Part shown: positions 7,828 to 14,901 of the stretch, one piece after another
How positions within the stretch are numbered: the stretch's first letter is position 1
Layout of the letters: each line of letters opens with the position of its first letter
Assembly: GCF_900116495.1 (NCBI RefSeq)
Contig: NZ_FPAY01000018.1
Coordinates: forward strand, 1 to 22,974
Source: Arthrobacter sp. ov118
GTDB lineage: Bacteria; Actinomycetota; Actinomycetes; Actinomycetales; Micrococcaceae
Length of the DNA: 22,974 nt
Direction of reading: 5' to 3'
Program-made: the position numbers and the translations under genes
The notes under the pieces: model-generated
Told to the model about the DNA's origin: nothing
Database searches by the model: none
What the model saw: the letters and a program-made list of their open reading frames with translations, nothing else

Positions 7828-9549
7828 CTAGCGGCGGCGGCGTTTTGAGGACGTGCCGAAGACTCCGCGGAGCAGCTCCCTGCCCAGCTGGGTGCCCAGT
7901 GAGCGGGCCATGCTCGTGAGGCCACTGCCCAGGGCGCCAGCAATGTCATCACCGATGCCACCGCCCCTCGGCTCCGCCTGCCGGGGTGCCCGTTGTGGTG
8001 GCGCCTCCCGCTCGGGGGCCTCCCGATAGTCCGGCCGGTTTTCAGGCGCCGGCCGGCTGCTGGGGCGGCCGAGGATTTCTTCCTCGATCCGCCGGGCCTC
8101 GGCGTCGATGGCGTTTTGATCCATTTCGCCGCCTTGGACGGCCCCGGCCGCGTTGCCGCGGCGAGCGGCCCCGGCGGCCGGCCCGGTGGAGACAGTCCCC
8201 TTGGCGCTGATCTTCTCGTAGGCGGAGACGTTGTCGACGGCGGTGCCGTACTTGGGCAGGAGGGCGGAGCCGGAAACGGTGCTGGAGATCAGGGCGTCGG
8301 TGCTGGGGCCCATCACGGATTCCGGGGCGCGGAGCCGGGTCAGTGCGACGGGGGTCGGCGCGCCCTTTTCATTCAAGACCGTGATGACAGCCTCGCCGAT
8401 GCCGGCAGTGGTGAGGGTCTCCGCGAGGTCGTAGTCGCTGATGGGGAATGTGGAGACGGTGGCCTTGAGGGCCTTGGCATCCTCCGGGGTGTAGGCGCGG
8501 AGGGCGTGCTGCACCCGGTTGGCCAGTTGGCCGAGAACGTCCGCGGGAACATCTTTCGGGGTCTGGGTCACGAAGAAGATGCCGACACCTTTGGACCGGA
8601 TGAGCCGGACGGTGGTGGTGATGGCGTCCAGGAAGGCCTTCGAGGCGCCGTTGAACAGCAGGTGCGCCTCATCGAGGAAGAACACGAGCTTGGGCTTGTC
8701 CAGGTCCCCGGCTTCGGGGAGGTCCTCGAAGAGGTCGGCGAGCAGCCACATAAGGAACGTCGAGAACAGCATGGGCTTGGTCTGCAGCGTCGGCAGCTCC
8801 AGGCAGCTCACCACTCCGCGGCCGTCCGGCGCGGTACGCAGCAGTTCGGCGGTATCGAACTCTGGTTCGCCGAAGAACTTTTCCATGCCCTCCGCCTCGA
8901 GCGTGATCAGTTCGCGCAATATCACGCCGGCGGTTGCCTTGGAGAGGCCGCCGAGTTCCTTCAGCTGGTCCTTGCCCTCGGCCGAGGTCAGGAATTGGAT
9001 AACCGCCCGCAGGTCCTTGAGGTCGATCAGCTCGAGGTTGTTCTTGTCCGCGAAGTGGAAGACGAGCTGCAGGCTGGATTCCTGGGTCTCGTTCAGGTCC
9101 ATCACACGGGAGAGCAGGATGGGGCCGAATGACGTGATGGTGGCGCGGACCGGTATGCCTTTGCCGTCGCCGCCGAGGGCCAGGAATTCCACCGGGAAGG
9201 TCTTGCCGGACCACGCCTGGCCGATGCTCTCGGTGCGGGCCAGGAGTTTTTCGCTTCCCGTGGCGGCTGTGGCGAGCCCGGAAAGGTCACCCTTGATGTC
9301 GGCCAGGAACACCGGCACGCCCGCGGTGGAGAGCTGCTCGGCCATCATGTGCAACGTGACGGTCTTGCCGGTGCCCGTCGCTCCGGCCACGAGACCGTGC
9401 CGGTTCATCATCGCGAGCGGCAGCCGGACGGAGGCGTCCTTGTGGAGTTCGCCATCAACAATCGCCGCGCCGAGCTCGATCGTCGGACCGTCCAGGGTGT
9501 AGCCCTGCTGGATCGTGGCGACTTTGTCTGCCGTGGATTTGCTGGTCAT
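7828..9549 (-). CDS. HerA-like (DUF853) P-loop ATPase
   Basis: A 573-aa ATPase of the HerA/FtsK superfamily, DUF853 branch. The Walker A motif GATGTGKT lies at residues 56-63 and Walker B LVFFLDEAH at 288-296 (D293, E294). VTQTPKDVPADVLGQLANRVQHALRAYTP (~328-355) carries the sensor and likely arginine-finger region. Residues ~455-573 are a low-complexity Pro/Arg/Ala-rich tail ending in a basic cluster (SSKRRRR). Classical HerA works with the nuclease NurA in DNA end resection, but DUF853 members are usually not next to nurA, and none is seen here. The true substrate is unknown. The ATG at 9549 gives the expected N-terminus but has no strong ribosome binding site. The gene is divergent from the GH25-like gene at 9680. 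Confidence 0.93.
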   Translation of the reverse strand: MTSKSTADKVATIQQGYTLDGPTIELGAAIVDGELHKDASVRLPLAMMNRHGLVAGATGTGKTVTLHMMAEQLSTAGVPVFLADIKGDLSGLATAATGSEKLLARTESIGQAWSGKTFPVEFLALGGDGKGIPVRATITSFGPILLSRVMDLNETQESSLQLVFHFADKNNLELIDLKDLRAVIQFLTSAEGKDQLKELGGLSKATAGVILRELITLEAEGMEKFFGEPEFDTAELLRTAPDGRGVVSCLELPTLQTKPMLFSTFLMWLLADLFEDLPEAGDLDKPKLVFFLDEAHLLFNGASKAFLDAITTTVRLIRSKGVGIFFVTQTPKDVPADVLGQLANRVQHALRAYTPEDAKALKATVSTFPISDYDLAETLTTAGIGEAVITVLNEKGAPTPVALTRLRAPESVMGPSTDALISSTVSGSALLPKYGTAVDNVSAYEKISAKGTVSTGPAAGAARRGNAAGAVQGGEMDQNAIDAEARRIEEEILGRPSSRPAPENRPDYREAPEREAPPQRAPRQAEPRGGGIGDDIAGALGSGLTSMARSLGTQLGRELLRGVFGTSSKRRRR

Positions 9550-9643
9550 GCGGTCAGCTTAGCCGGGGCCGGGCGTTCGCGGGGCCGGGCAGGTCCGTGC
9601 AAATCACCGAAATTTGCTGTATCCCGGAACGCGCGCACAATTA

Positions 9644-9658
9644 CGCTACCGATTAGCG
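9644..9658. promoter_or_regulatory. Small inverted repeat in the divergent promoter region
   Basis: CGCTA (9644-9648) and TAGCG (9654-9658) flank a 5-nt centre, in the 130-nt region between the divergent HerA-like and GH25-like genes. It lies where the -35 of the GH25-like promoter would be. Arms this short can arise by chance, so a binding-site role is only a possibility. Confidence 0.25.
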
Positions 9659-9668
9659 ATTCTGCCTT

Positions 9669-9674
9669 TAGACT
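9669..9674 (+). promoter_or_regulatory. -10 element for a probable leaderless transcript
   Basis: TAGACT fits the TAnnnT -10 consensus and ends 5 nt before the ATG at 9680. A start site 6-7 nt after the hexamer would fall on the A of that ATG. No Shine-Dalgarno is present upstream, which agrees with leaderless translation, a common mode in actinobacteria. No good -35 is seen. Confidence 0.55.
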
Positions 9675-9679
9675 GTGGC

Positions 9680-10477
9680 ATGCCCAACTCGTTCCCGCGC
9701 ATCCTTCTGGCCTTCGTCATGACGCTAGGCCTTGTCATGTTGGGCGGAAGCCCGGCCTTGGCCGCCACGGCGTCCTCCGGACCGGGCCTCGACGTGTCCT
9801 GGCCCCAGTGCGGCCAGACACTGCCCAAGCAGCCGGCGTTCGCGATCGTCGGCGTCAACTACGGCCTGGCCAACAACACGAACCCGTGCCTGGCGAACCA
9901 GCTGGCCTGGGCCAAAACCGCCCTGTCGCCCGCAGCGACTGCACAGCCGAGGGTGGCGCTGTACGTCAACACGGCCAATCCCGGCCGGCAGGGGTCCTGG
10001 TGGCCCAAGTCGAACACTTACGACGGCGTGAAGGTCACCAACCCCTATGGCAGCTGCGCCGCCGGAACCTTCAAGGCCTGCTCCTACATGTACGGATGGG
10101 CAAAAGCGTCCGACGACGCCAAGCGCCGCGGCGTCAGCAACCCGCAGTCCTATCTCTGGTGGCTGGATGTGGAAACGGAAAACACCTGGCAGAGCGACAA
10201 GGCGGCCAATGTCGCCGTCCTCGAGGGCATGACCGCCTATTTCAAGCGCATCGGCGCCCGCGTGGGCCTTTACTCAACCAGCTACCAGTGGGGGCGGATC
10301 GCCGGAACCGTGAAGTCGACCAGCCCGTTGGCAGGACTGCCGAGCTGGCTCGCCGGTGCGGGATCAGCGGCCGGCGCCAAGGCGAACTGCGCCCTTCCCG
10401 GACTCACCCCGCGCAGCCGCGTCGCGATGACGCAGTACATCTCCCGCGGCCTGGACTACAACTATTCGTGCAGCTGA
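9680..10477 (+). CDS. Secreted GH25-like TIM-barrel protein
   Basis: A 265-aa exported protein. The ATG at 9680 begins a classical signal peptide (MPNSFPRILLAFVMTLGLVM) with a likely cleavage after SPALA. The mature part starts GLDVSWPQCG and includes GVNYGLANNTNPCLANQ, WWLDVETENTW and VGLYSTSYQWG. The motifs LDVS and LDVET resemble the acidic strand-end residues of GH25 lysozyme-type barrels and the related DUF1906 group, suggesting a cell-wall or glycan hydrolase. The substrate cannot be told. Several cysteines (for example in QCGQ, NPCL, GSCAAG, KACSYM, NCALPG and the final SCS) suggest disulfides outside the cell. An in-frame ATG at 9614 would put 22 unlikely residues before the signal peptide and is rejected. 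It is probably transcribed alone. Confidence 0.82.
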   Translation: MPNSFPRILLAFVMTLGLVMLGGSPALAATASSGPGLDVSWPQCGQTLPKQPAFAIVGVNYGLANNTNPCLANQLAWAKTALSPAATAQPRVALYVNTANPGRQGSWWPKSNTYDGVKVTNPYGSCAAGTFKACSYMYGWAKASDDAKRRGVSNPQSYLWWLDVETENTWQSDKAANVAVLEGMTAYFKRIGARVGLYSTSYQWGRIAGTVKSTSPLAGLPSWLAGAGSAAGAKANCALPGLTPRSRVAMTQYISRGLDYNYSCS

Positions 10478-10570
10478 TCCCGCTGAACCGCTGACGTAGA
10501 AGCAGGCAGCGGAAGCCAGCGGCGGCCCGGCCCGGCCCGGCGCGGACCAGCTCAGGGCGGGCCGTCCGGG

Positions 10571-10602
10571 CGTGCAGAAAACGCGTGCAGGAACACGTGC
10601 AG
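10571..10602. repeat. Three short direct repeats CGTGCAG
   Basis: The heptamer CGTGCAG occurs at 10571-10577, 10584-10590 and 10596-10602, each followed by RAA-like bases, with periods of 13 and 12 nt. It lies in the 251-nt gap between the GH25-like and monooxygenase genes. A regulator-binding array spaced about one helical turn is possible; a chance or slippage repeat is equally open. Confidence 0.6.
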
Positions 10603-10642
10603 AAATATCCCGGGGGCCGCCGTCGTTGATGTCAGTGTGCCC

Positions 10643-10660
10643 GCGCCGGAAACCCGGCGC
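10643..10660 (+). other. GC-rich hairpin upstream of the monooxygenase gene
   Basis: A perfect 7-bp stem (GCGCCGG at 10643-10649, CCGGCGC at 10654-10660) closed by AAAC. There is no U tract. It could end the upstream transcript or lie in the leader of the monooxygenase gene; the sequence does not decide between them. Confidence 0.35.
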
Positions 10661-10728
10661 CGCCCTGGACCGCAGTGCCAAACTCCGGCCCGAACACACT
10701 GCTCCGCTACGAAAGGCCGGCTTTTTCC

Positions 10729-11718
10729 GTGACTGTTCCGCTTTCCATCCTTGACCTCGCAACCATCGGACCGGGCCAGACGGCGGCGGAGAGCTTCGCC
10801 GGAAGCGTGGCCATGGCGCGGCTGGCCGAGGCCCGGGGTTACCGGCGGATCTGGTACGCCGAGCATCACAACATGTCCTCGATCGCCTCCTCGGCCACAA
10901 GCGTGCTGATCGCCCATGTCGCGGCCCACACCTCCAGCATCCGGCTCGGTGCAGGTGGCGTGATGCTGCCCAACCATTCGCCGCTGACCATCGCGGAACA
11001 GTTCGGCACCCTCGAAACGCTGCACCCGGGCAGGATCGACCTGGGCCTGGGCCGGGCGCCGGGCAGCGACCAGAACACCATGCGCGCCCTGCGCCGTGAT
11101 CCGATGTCGGCAGACAGCTTCCCGCAGGACGTCCTGGAACTGCAGGGCTACCTGCACGGACCCACCCGGATCCCCGGCGTGGAGGCCACCCCGGGCAAGG
11201 GGACCAACGTGCCCCTGTACATTCTGGGCTCCTCGCTGTTCGGGGCCAGGCTGGCTGCCCAGCTGGGCCTGCCGTACGCCTTCGCCTCCCACTTCGCGCC
11301 CAACGCGCTGCAGGATGCGGTGGCGATTTACCGCAGCGAATTCCGGCCCTCCGCCCACCTCGAGGCCCCGCACGTGATCGCCGGTGTCAACGTGATCGCC
11401 GCCGACTCGGCCGCCGATGCCCAGGCGATGTTCCAGGCCACCAAACGGGCCAGGGTGTCCTTGTTCTTCGGCAACGGCCGCGTGTTCAGCGACGATGAGG
11501 CGGACATGATCCTGGACTCGCCGCAGGGCCAGCACGTGGCGCAGATGATGAAGTACTCCGCGGTGGGGACCGCGGACGCCGTCCTCGCCTACCTGGACGA
11601 GTTCACCGAGCACGCCGACGCCGATGAACTGATCGTGGCGCACCAGAGCACGGGCACCGAAGCCCGGCTGCGTTCCGTGGAGCTGCTGGCCGACGCCGCC
11701 CAGCTCCTGCGGGCCTAA
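10729..11718 (+). CDS. LLM-class (luciferase-like) flavin-dependent monooxygenase
   Basis: A 329-aa member of the bacterial luciferase-like superfamily, of the YhbW-type alkanal monooxygenase-like group. These enzymes use reduced FMN or F420 to oxidise varied organic substrates in the cytoplasm. Characteristic segments are PLSILDLATIGPGQTAAESF near the N-terminus, GYRRIWYAEHHNM, SIRLGAGGVMLPNHSPLTIAEQFGTLE and HPGRIDLGLGRAPG. The GTG at 10729 is chosen because the family normally begins just before PLSILDLA and GAAAGG lies at 10711-10716. A GTG at 10675 would add 18 residues of non-family sequence. The gene seems to be transcribed alone and converges on galK with only 30 nt between stops. The substrate cannot be predicted. 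Confidence 0.92.
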   Translation: MTVPLSILDLATIGPGQTAAESFAGSVAMARLAEARGYRRIWYAEHHNMSSIASSATSVLIAHVAAHTSSIRLGAGGVMLPNHSPLTIAEQFGTLETLHPGRIDLGLGRAPGSDQNTMRALRRDPMSADSFPQDVLELQGYLHGPTRIPGVEATPGKGTNVPLYILGSSLFGARLAAQLGLPYAFASHFAPNALQDAVAIYRSEFRPSAHLEAPHVIAGVNVIAADSAADAQAMFQATKRARVSLFFGNGRVFSDDEADMILDSPQGQHVAQMMKYSAVGTADAVLAYLDEFTEHADADELIVAHQSTGTEARLRSVELLADAAQLLRA

Positions 11719-11722
11719 CCGC

Positions 11723-11742
11723 CGCCGGCCTAACGACCGGCG
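11723..11742. terminator. Weak hairpin between convergent genes
   Basis: CGCCGG (11723-11728) pairs with CCGGCG (11737-11742) across an 8-nt loop. It occupies the 30-nt gap between the stops of the monooxygenase (+) and galK (-), so it could serve both strands. The stem is only 6 bp and there is no U tract. Confidence 0.3.
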
Positions 11743-11748
11743 TACCGC

Positions 11749-12930
11749 CTACCGCTCCCGGCGGGCGCCCTCTGACGCCGTGACCGGGAAGATGTGCGGG
11801 GCCGTGTACCCGGCCCGGGCGAAGCTGACGGCAATCTCTTCGGCTACCCGGCCGGCGTCGTCGTCTCTGACCAGTGCAATGGCGGCGCCGCCGAAGCCGC
11901 CGCCGGTCATGCGCGCACCGACGGCGCCCGCCTCCTGGGCGCTGGACACGGCGAGGTCGAGTTCGGGGGTGGAAATCTCGAAGTCGTCGCGCATCGACAC
12001 ATGCGATTCGTTGAGGAAGGTCCCGATGACGGCGGGCCCGGAGGTCCGCAGTGCGGCGACGGTGTCCAGCACCCGCTGGTTTTCCGTGACGATGTGGCGG
12101 ACCCGGCGGAAGGTCTGGTCGTCCAGCAGCGCCGCGGCGCGGGGGAGGTCATCCGGGCCGAGTGCCCGCAGGCTGCCGACGCCCATGCTGCGGGCGCCGT
12201 CCTCGCAGGAACGGCGGCGGCTGGCATAGCCGCCGTCGGCATGGGAGTGGCTGGTGCGCGTGTCGATGACCAGGAGGCCCGCACGTGCGTGGGCGAAGCC
12301 GAGCGGAACGCTTTGGGTCTGCAGGCTCTGGCAGTCCAGCAGGATGCCGTGATCCGGCTCGCCCAGGAGCGAGGCCGACTGGTCCATGATGCCGGTGGGG
12401 GCGCCGACCACTTTGTTCTCGGCCAGCTGGCCGAGCCGGGCCAGTTCCTGCCGGTCCAGCCCGAGCCCCCAGAGATCGTCCAGGGCCAGGGCTACCGCGC
12501 ATTCGACGGCGGCAGAGGAGGACAGCCCCGCGCCGGCCGGGACATCTGAGGTCAGCGCCAGATCGACGCCGGCCATCGGGGAGCCGGCCGCCGCGGAACC
12601 GCCGGCCCGGCCGGCCGCCTGGGACATCGCCCAGGCCACGCCCAAAGGGTAGGCGGCCCAGCCCGTGAGGGCGTCGGGCGAGAGGTCGTCGAGGCACACC
12701 TCCACCACGCCGGGGAAGGAACTGCTGGCAACCCTGAGCAGGCGGTCGGCCCGGGCGCGGGCGGCCACCGTGGTGCGCTTGTCGATCGCGATCGGAAAGG
12801 CGAAGCCGTCGTTGTAGTCCGTGTGCTCGCCGATCAGGTTGACCCGTCCGGGCGCCGACCACAGGCCATCCGGTGTGCCGCCGAAATGGCTGGCGAAGTG
12901 CTCACTTCCCCGTTGCAGGAGTTCGTTCAT
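11749..12930 (-). CDS. galK: Galactokinase
   Basis: A 393-aa GHMP-family kinase that phosphorylates alpha-D-galactose to galactose-1-phosphate with ATP, the first committed Leloir step. The galactokinase signature GRVNLIGEHTDY is at residues 28-39. The ATP-binding GHMP motif appears as AGAGLSSSAAVE, the catalytic-aspartate segment as GIMDQSASLLGE, and the C-terminal glycine-rich motif as RMTGGGFGGAAIAL. Length fits the family. The ATG at 12930 overlaps the galT stop in an ATGA arrangement, so translation is coupled. The frame is open further upstream but there runs through galT. It is the last gene of the beta-galactosidase-deoR-galT-galK operon. Confidence 0.97.
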   Translation of the reverse strand: MNELLQRGSEHFASHFGGTPDGLWSAPGRVNLIGEHTDYNDGFAFPIAIDKRTTVAARARADRLLRVASSSFPGVVEVCLDDLSPDALTGWAAYPLGVAWAMSQAAGRAGGSAAAGSPMAGVDLALTSDVPAGAGLSSSAAVECAVALALDDLWGLGLDRQELARLGQLAENKVVGAPTGIMDQSASLLGEPDHGILLDCQSLQTQSVPLGFAHARAGLLVIDTRTSHSHADGGYASRRRSCEDGARSMGVGSLRALGPDDLPRAAALLDDQTFRRVRHIVTENQRVLDTVAALRTSGPAVIGTFLNESHVSMRDDFEISTPELDLAVSSAQEAGAVGARMTGGGFGGAAIALVRDDDAGRVAEEIAVSFARAGYTAPHIFPVTASEGARRER

Positions 12931-14084
12931 GGCAGGGTGGCTTCCTGTCCTCTGCTTGTGATTTCTGTGGTTGCCGCGGCCTCGCGCTTTTCGATGGCCT
13001 CCCGGAGCCGGCCGGCGGCTGTTTCCGGCGGAATGTCGGCGATGAACGCGCCCATCGCGGCCTCCGAACCCGCGAGATACTTGAGCTTGTTTTCCTCCCG
13101 CCGCGGCGAGGTCAGCTGCAGCATGAGCCGGACGTCGTCCCGATGGGCGTGGACGGGCGCCTGGTGCCACGCCGAAATATACGGCGTGGGCGTGCTGTAG
13201 AGCGCGTCGACGCCGCGCAGCAACTGGCCGTACAGCCGGGCGAATTCATCGCGTTCCTCCTCCGTTGTGGCGGCCAGGTCCGGAACGTGCCGGTGCGGGA
13301 GCATGTGCACTTCCAGCGGCCAGCGCGCGGCAAACGGGACAAACGCCGTCCAGTGTTCGCCCTGGAACAGCACCCGCTCGGACTTCTGCTCGAAATTCAG
13401 GATGTCCTCGAACAGCGAGCCGCCGTAGTTCTCGATCGTGCGGACCAGCTGGGCCGTGCGGGGCGTGATGTACGGGTACGCATAGATCTGCCCGTGGGGG
13501 TGGTGCAACGTCACCCCAATGGCCTCCCCGCGGTTCTCGAACGGAAACACCTGCTCGACGCCGGGCAGCGCTGACAGCGCCGCCGTCCGGTCCGCCCACG
13601 CCTCCACCACCGTGCGCATCCGGGACAGCGAGAGTCCCGCCAGGGAACCGGTGTGCTCGGGGGAAAAGCACACCACCTCGCACCGGCCCACGGACTGCCG
13701 GCTGCGCCCCAGCCCCACCCGGGCGAGGTCTTCGAGGCCCTCCGGAGCGGCCGGGCCCGCCAGGTCGGGTCCGAACGACGGGGACTTGTTTTCGAAGACG
13801 GCGACGTCGTAGAGCCCCGGAATTTCCGACGGGTTGTCCGGCGACGCCGGAGCCAGCGGGTCCAGGTGCGACGGTGGCAGCACCACCCGGTTTTGCCGGG
13901 CGGCCGCGATGGAAATCCACTCGCCGGTCAGCACATCCTGGCGCATGGTGGCCGTGGGCGGCCGGACCGCCGGTTCGCGCAGGTCATCCCCCCGTTCCGG
14001 CGGCAGGGCGGTATCGGCGTCATCGAAGTAGATGATGTCTCGGCCGTCGGAGAGCTTATAGGTGCGTTTCGTAATCTGGCTCAT
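12927..14084 (-). CDS. galT: Galactose-1-phosphate uridylyltransferase
   Basis: A 385-aa enzyme that swaps UMP between UDP-glucose and galactose-1-phosphate, giving UDP-galactose and glucose-1-phosphate. The active-site motif HPHGQ is at residues 195-199, with H197 aligning to the nucleophile that becomes uridylylated. FENRGEAIGVTLHHPHGQIYAYPY and LEVHMLPHRHVPDL are family hallmarks. A good ribosome binding site (GGAG) precedes the ATG at 14084. The gene begins one base after the deoR-type stop and overlaps galK by 4 nt. The C-terminal ~20 residues (EKREAAATTEITSRG) are low in complexity and probably dispensable. Confidence 0.97.
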   Translation of the reverse strand: MSQITKRTYKLSDGRDIIYFDDADTALPPERGDDLREPAVRPPTATMRQDVLTGEWISIAAARQNRVVLPPSHLDPLAPASPDNPSEIPGLYDVAVFENKSPSFGPDLAGPAAPEGLEDLARVGLGRSRQSVGRCEVVCFSPEHTGSLAGLSLSRMRTVVEAWADRTAALSALPGVEQVFPFENRGEAIGVTLHHPHGQIYAYPYITPRTAQLVRTIENYGGSLFEDILNFEQKSERVLFQGEHWTAFVPFAARWPLEVHMLPHRHVPDLAATTEEERDEFARLYGQLLRGVDALYSTPTPYISAWHQAPVHAHRDDVRLMLQLTSPRREENKLKYLAGSEAAMGAFIADIPPETAAGRLREAIEKREAAATTEITSRGQEATLP

Positions 14085-14085
14085 G

Positions 14086-14901
14086 CTAGGAGCTCCTCAC
14101 AGGGTAGGCACCGGGTGCGGATGCGGCACCACCGGTCGGGGCCAGGCGCAGCCGCCCGACGCGTTCGCCGAGGATCCGACGGGCTTCACCGCCCAGGAGG
14201 TCATCGCTGATGAGTTCGTCAGCGTCTTCGAGGCCGGCGATGGTGCTGATGCCGAGGGTGCCCCACTTCGTGTGGTCGGCGAGCACCACCACCCGGCGGG
14301 CCGCGGTCACGAACGCCCGGTCCGTTTCGGCTTCCAGTACGTTCGGGGTGGTGAATCCGGCGTCGGCGTCCACTCCATGGACGCCGAGGAACAGCACGTC
14401 CAGGTGCAGCTGCTTGAGGGATGAAGTGGCCAGCGGGCCGACGAGCGCATCAGAGGGGGTGCGCTCGCCGCCGGTCAGGATCACGGTGGAGGGTGAGGAA
14501 CTCCGGTGGAACACATCCGCGATCCGCACCGAGTTGGTGACCACCGTGATCCGCGGGCCGGCGGACAGCAGTTGGGCCAGCGCCCATGTGGTGGTGCCGG
14601 CGGAGAGGCCCACCGCCATGCCCTCGCGCACCTGGGCGGCCGCCTCCTTGGCTATTGCCATCTTCTCGTCCTTGAGCTGGGTCACTTTCAGCTCGAAGCC
14701 CGGTTCGTGCGTGCTGGCACCGCCCGGCAGTTTGGCCCCGCCATGGATTTTCTCCACCGTGCCCGCCGCGTCGAGGGCCTCGATGTCCCGGCGCACGGTC
14801 ATCAGTGAGACGCCGAGCATCTTGGCGAGGTCGGCGACACGGACGATCCGCTCACGCTGGACCTCCGCGACGATGGCGGAATGACGGGCTGCGGCTAGCA
14901 T
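14086..14901 (-). CDS. DeoR-family sugar-responsive transcriptional regulator
   Basis: A 271-aa DeoR-type regulator. Residues ~1-60 form the winged helix-turn-helix with the family signature (RIVRVADLAKMLGVSLMTVRRDIEAL, then GTVEKIHGGA). Residues ~75-235 form the sugar-phosphate-isomerase-like effector domain: DEKMAIAKEAA, GLSAGTTTWALA, VVTNSVRIADV and ADHTKWG. Such proteins usually repress sugar operons and release DNA on binding a phosphorylated sugar. Here galactose-1-phosphate or a related metabolite is a reasonable but unproven effector. The ATG at 14901 has AAGGA six bases upstream and overlaps the beta-galactosidase stop by 7 nt. Its place inside the operon suggests it controls that operon, probably through the palindrome at 17051-17063. 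Confidence 0.94.
   Translation of the reverse strand: MLAAARHSAIVAEVQRERIVRVADLAKMLGVSLMTVRRDIEALDAAGTVEKIHGGAKLPGGASTHEPGFELKVTQLKDEKMAIAKEAAAQVREGMAVGLSAGTTTWALAQLLSAGPRITVVTNSVRIADVFHRSSSPSTVILTGGERTPSDALVGPLATSSLKQLHLDVLFLGVHGVDADAGFTTPNVLEAETDRAFVTAARRVVVLADHTKWGTLGISTIAGLEDADELISDDLLGGEARRILGERVGRLRLAPTGGAASAPGAYPVRSS

Noticed and set aside
7993..9132. 379-codon plus-strand open frame opposite the HerA-like gene
   Set aside because: The minus strand carries clear Walker A and B motifs; the plus-strand translation is a Gly/Glu/Val-rich shadow.
12931..13170. Upstream extension of galK beyond the ATG at 12930
   Set aside because: It would lie wholly inside galT in another frame, and the ATGA overlap plus the family N-terminus fix the start.
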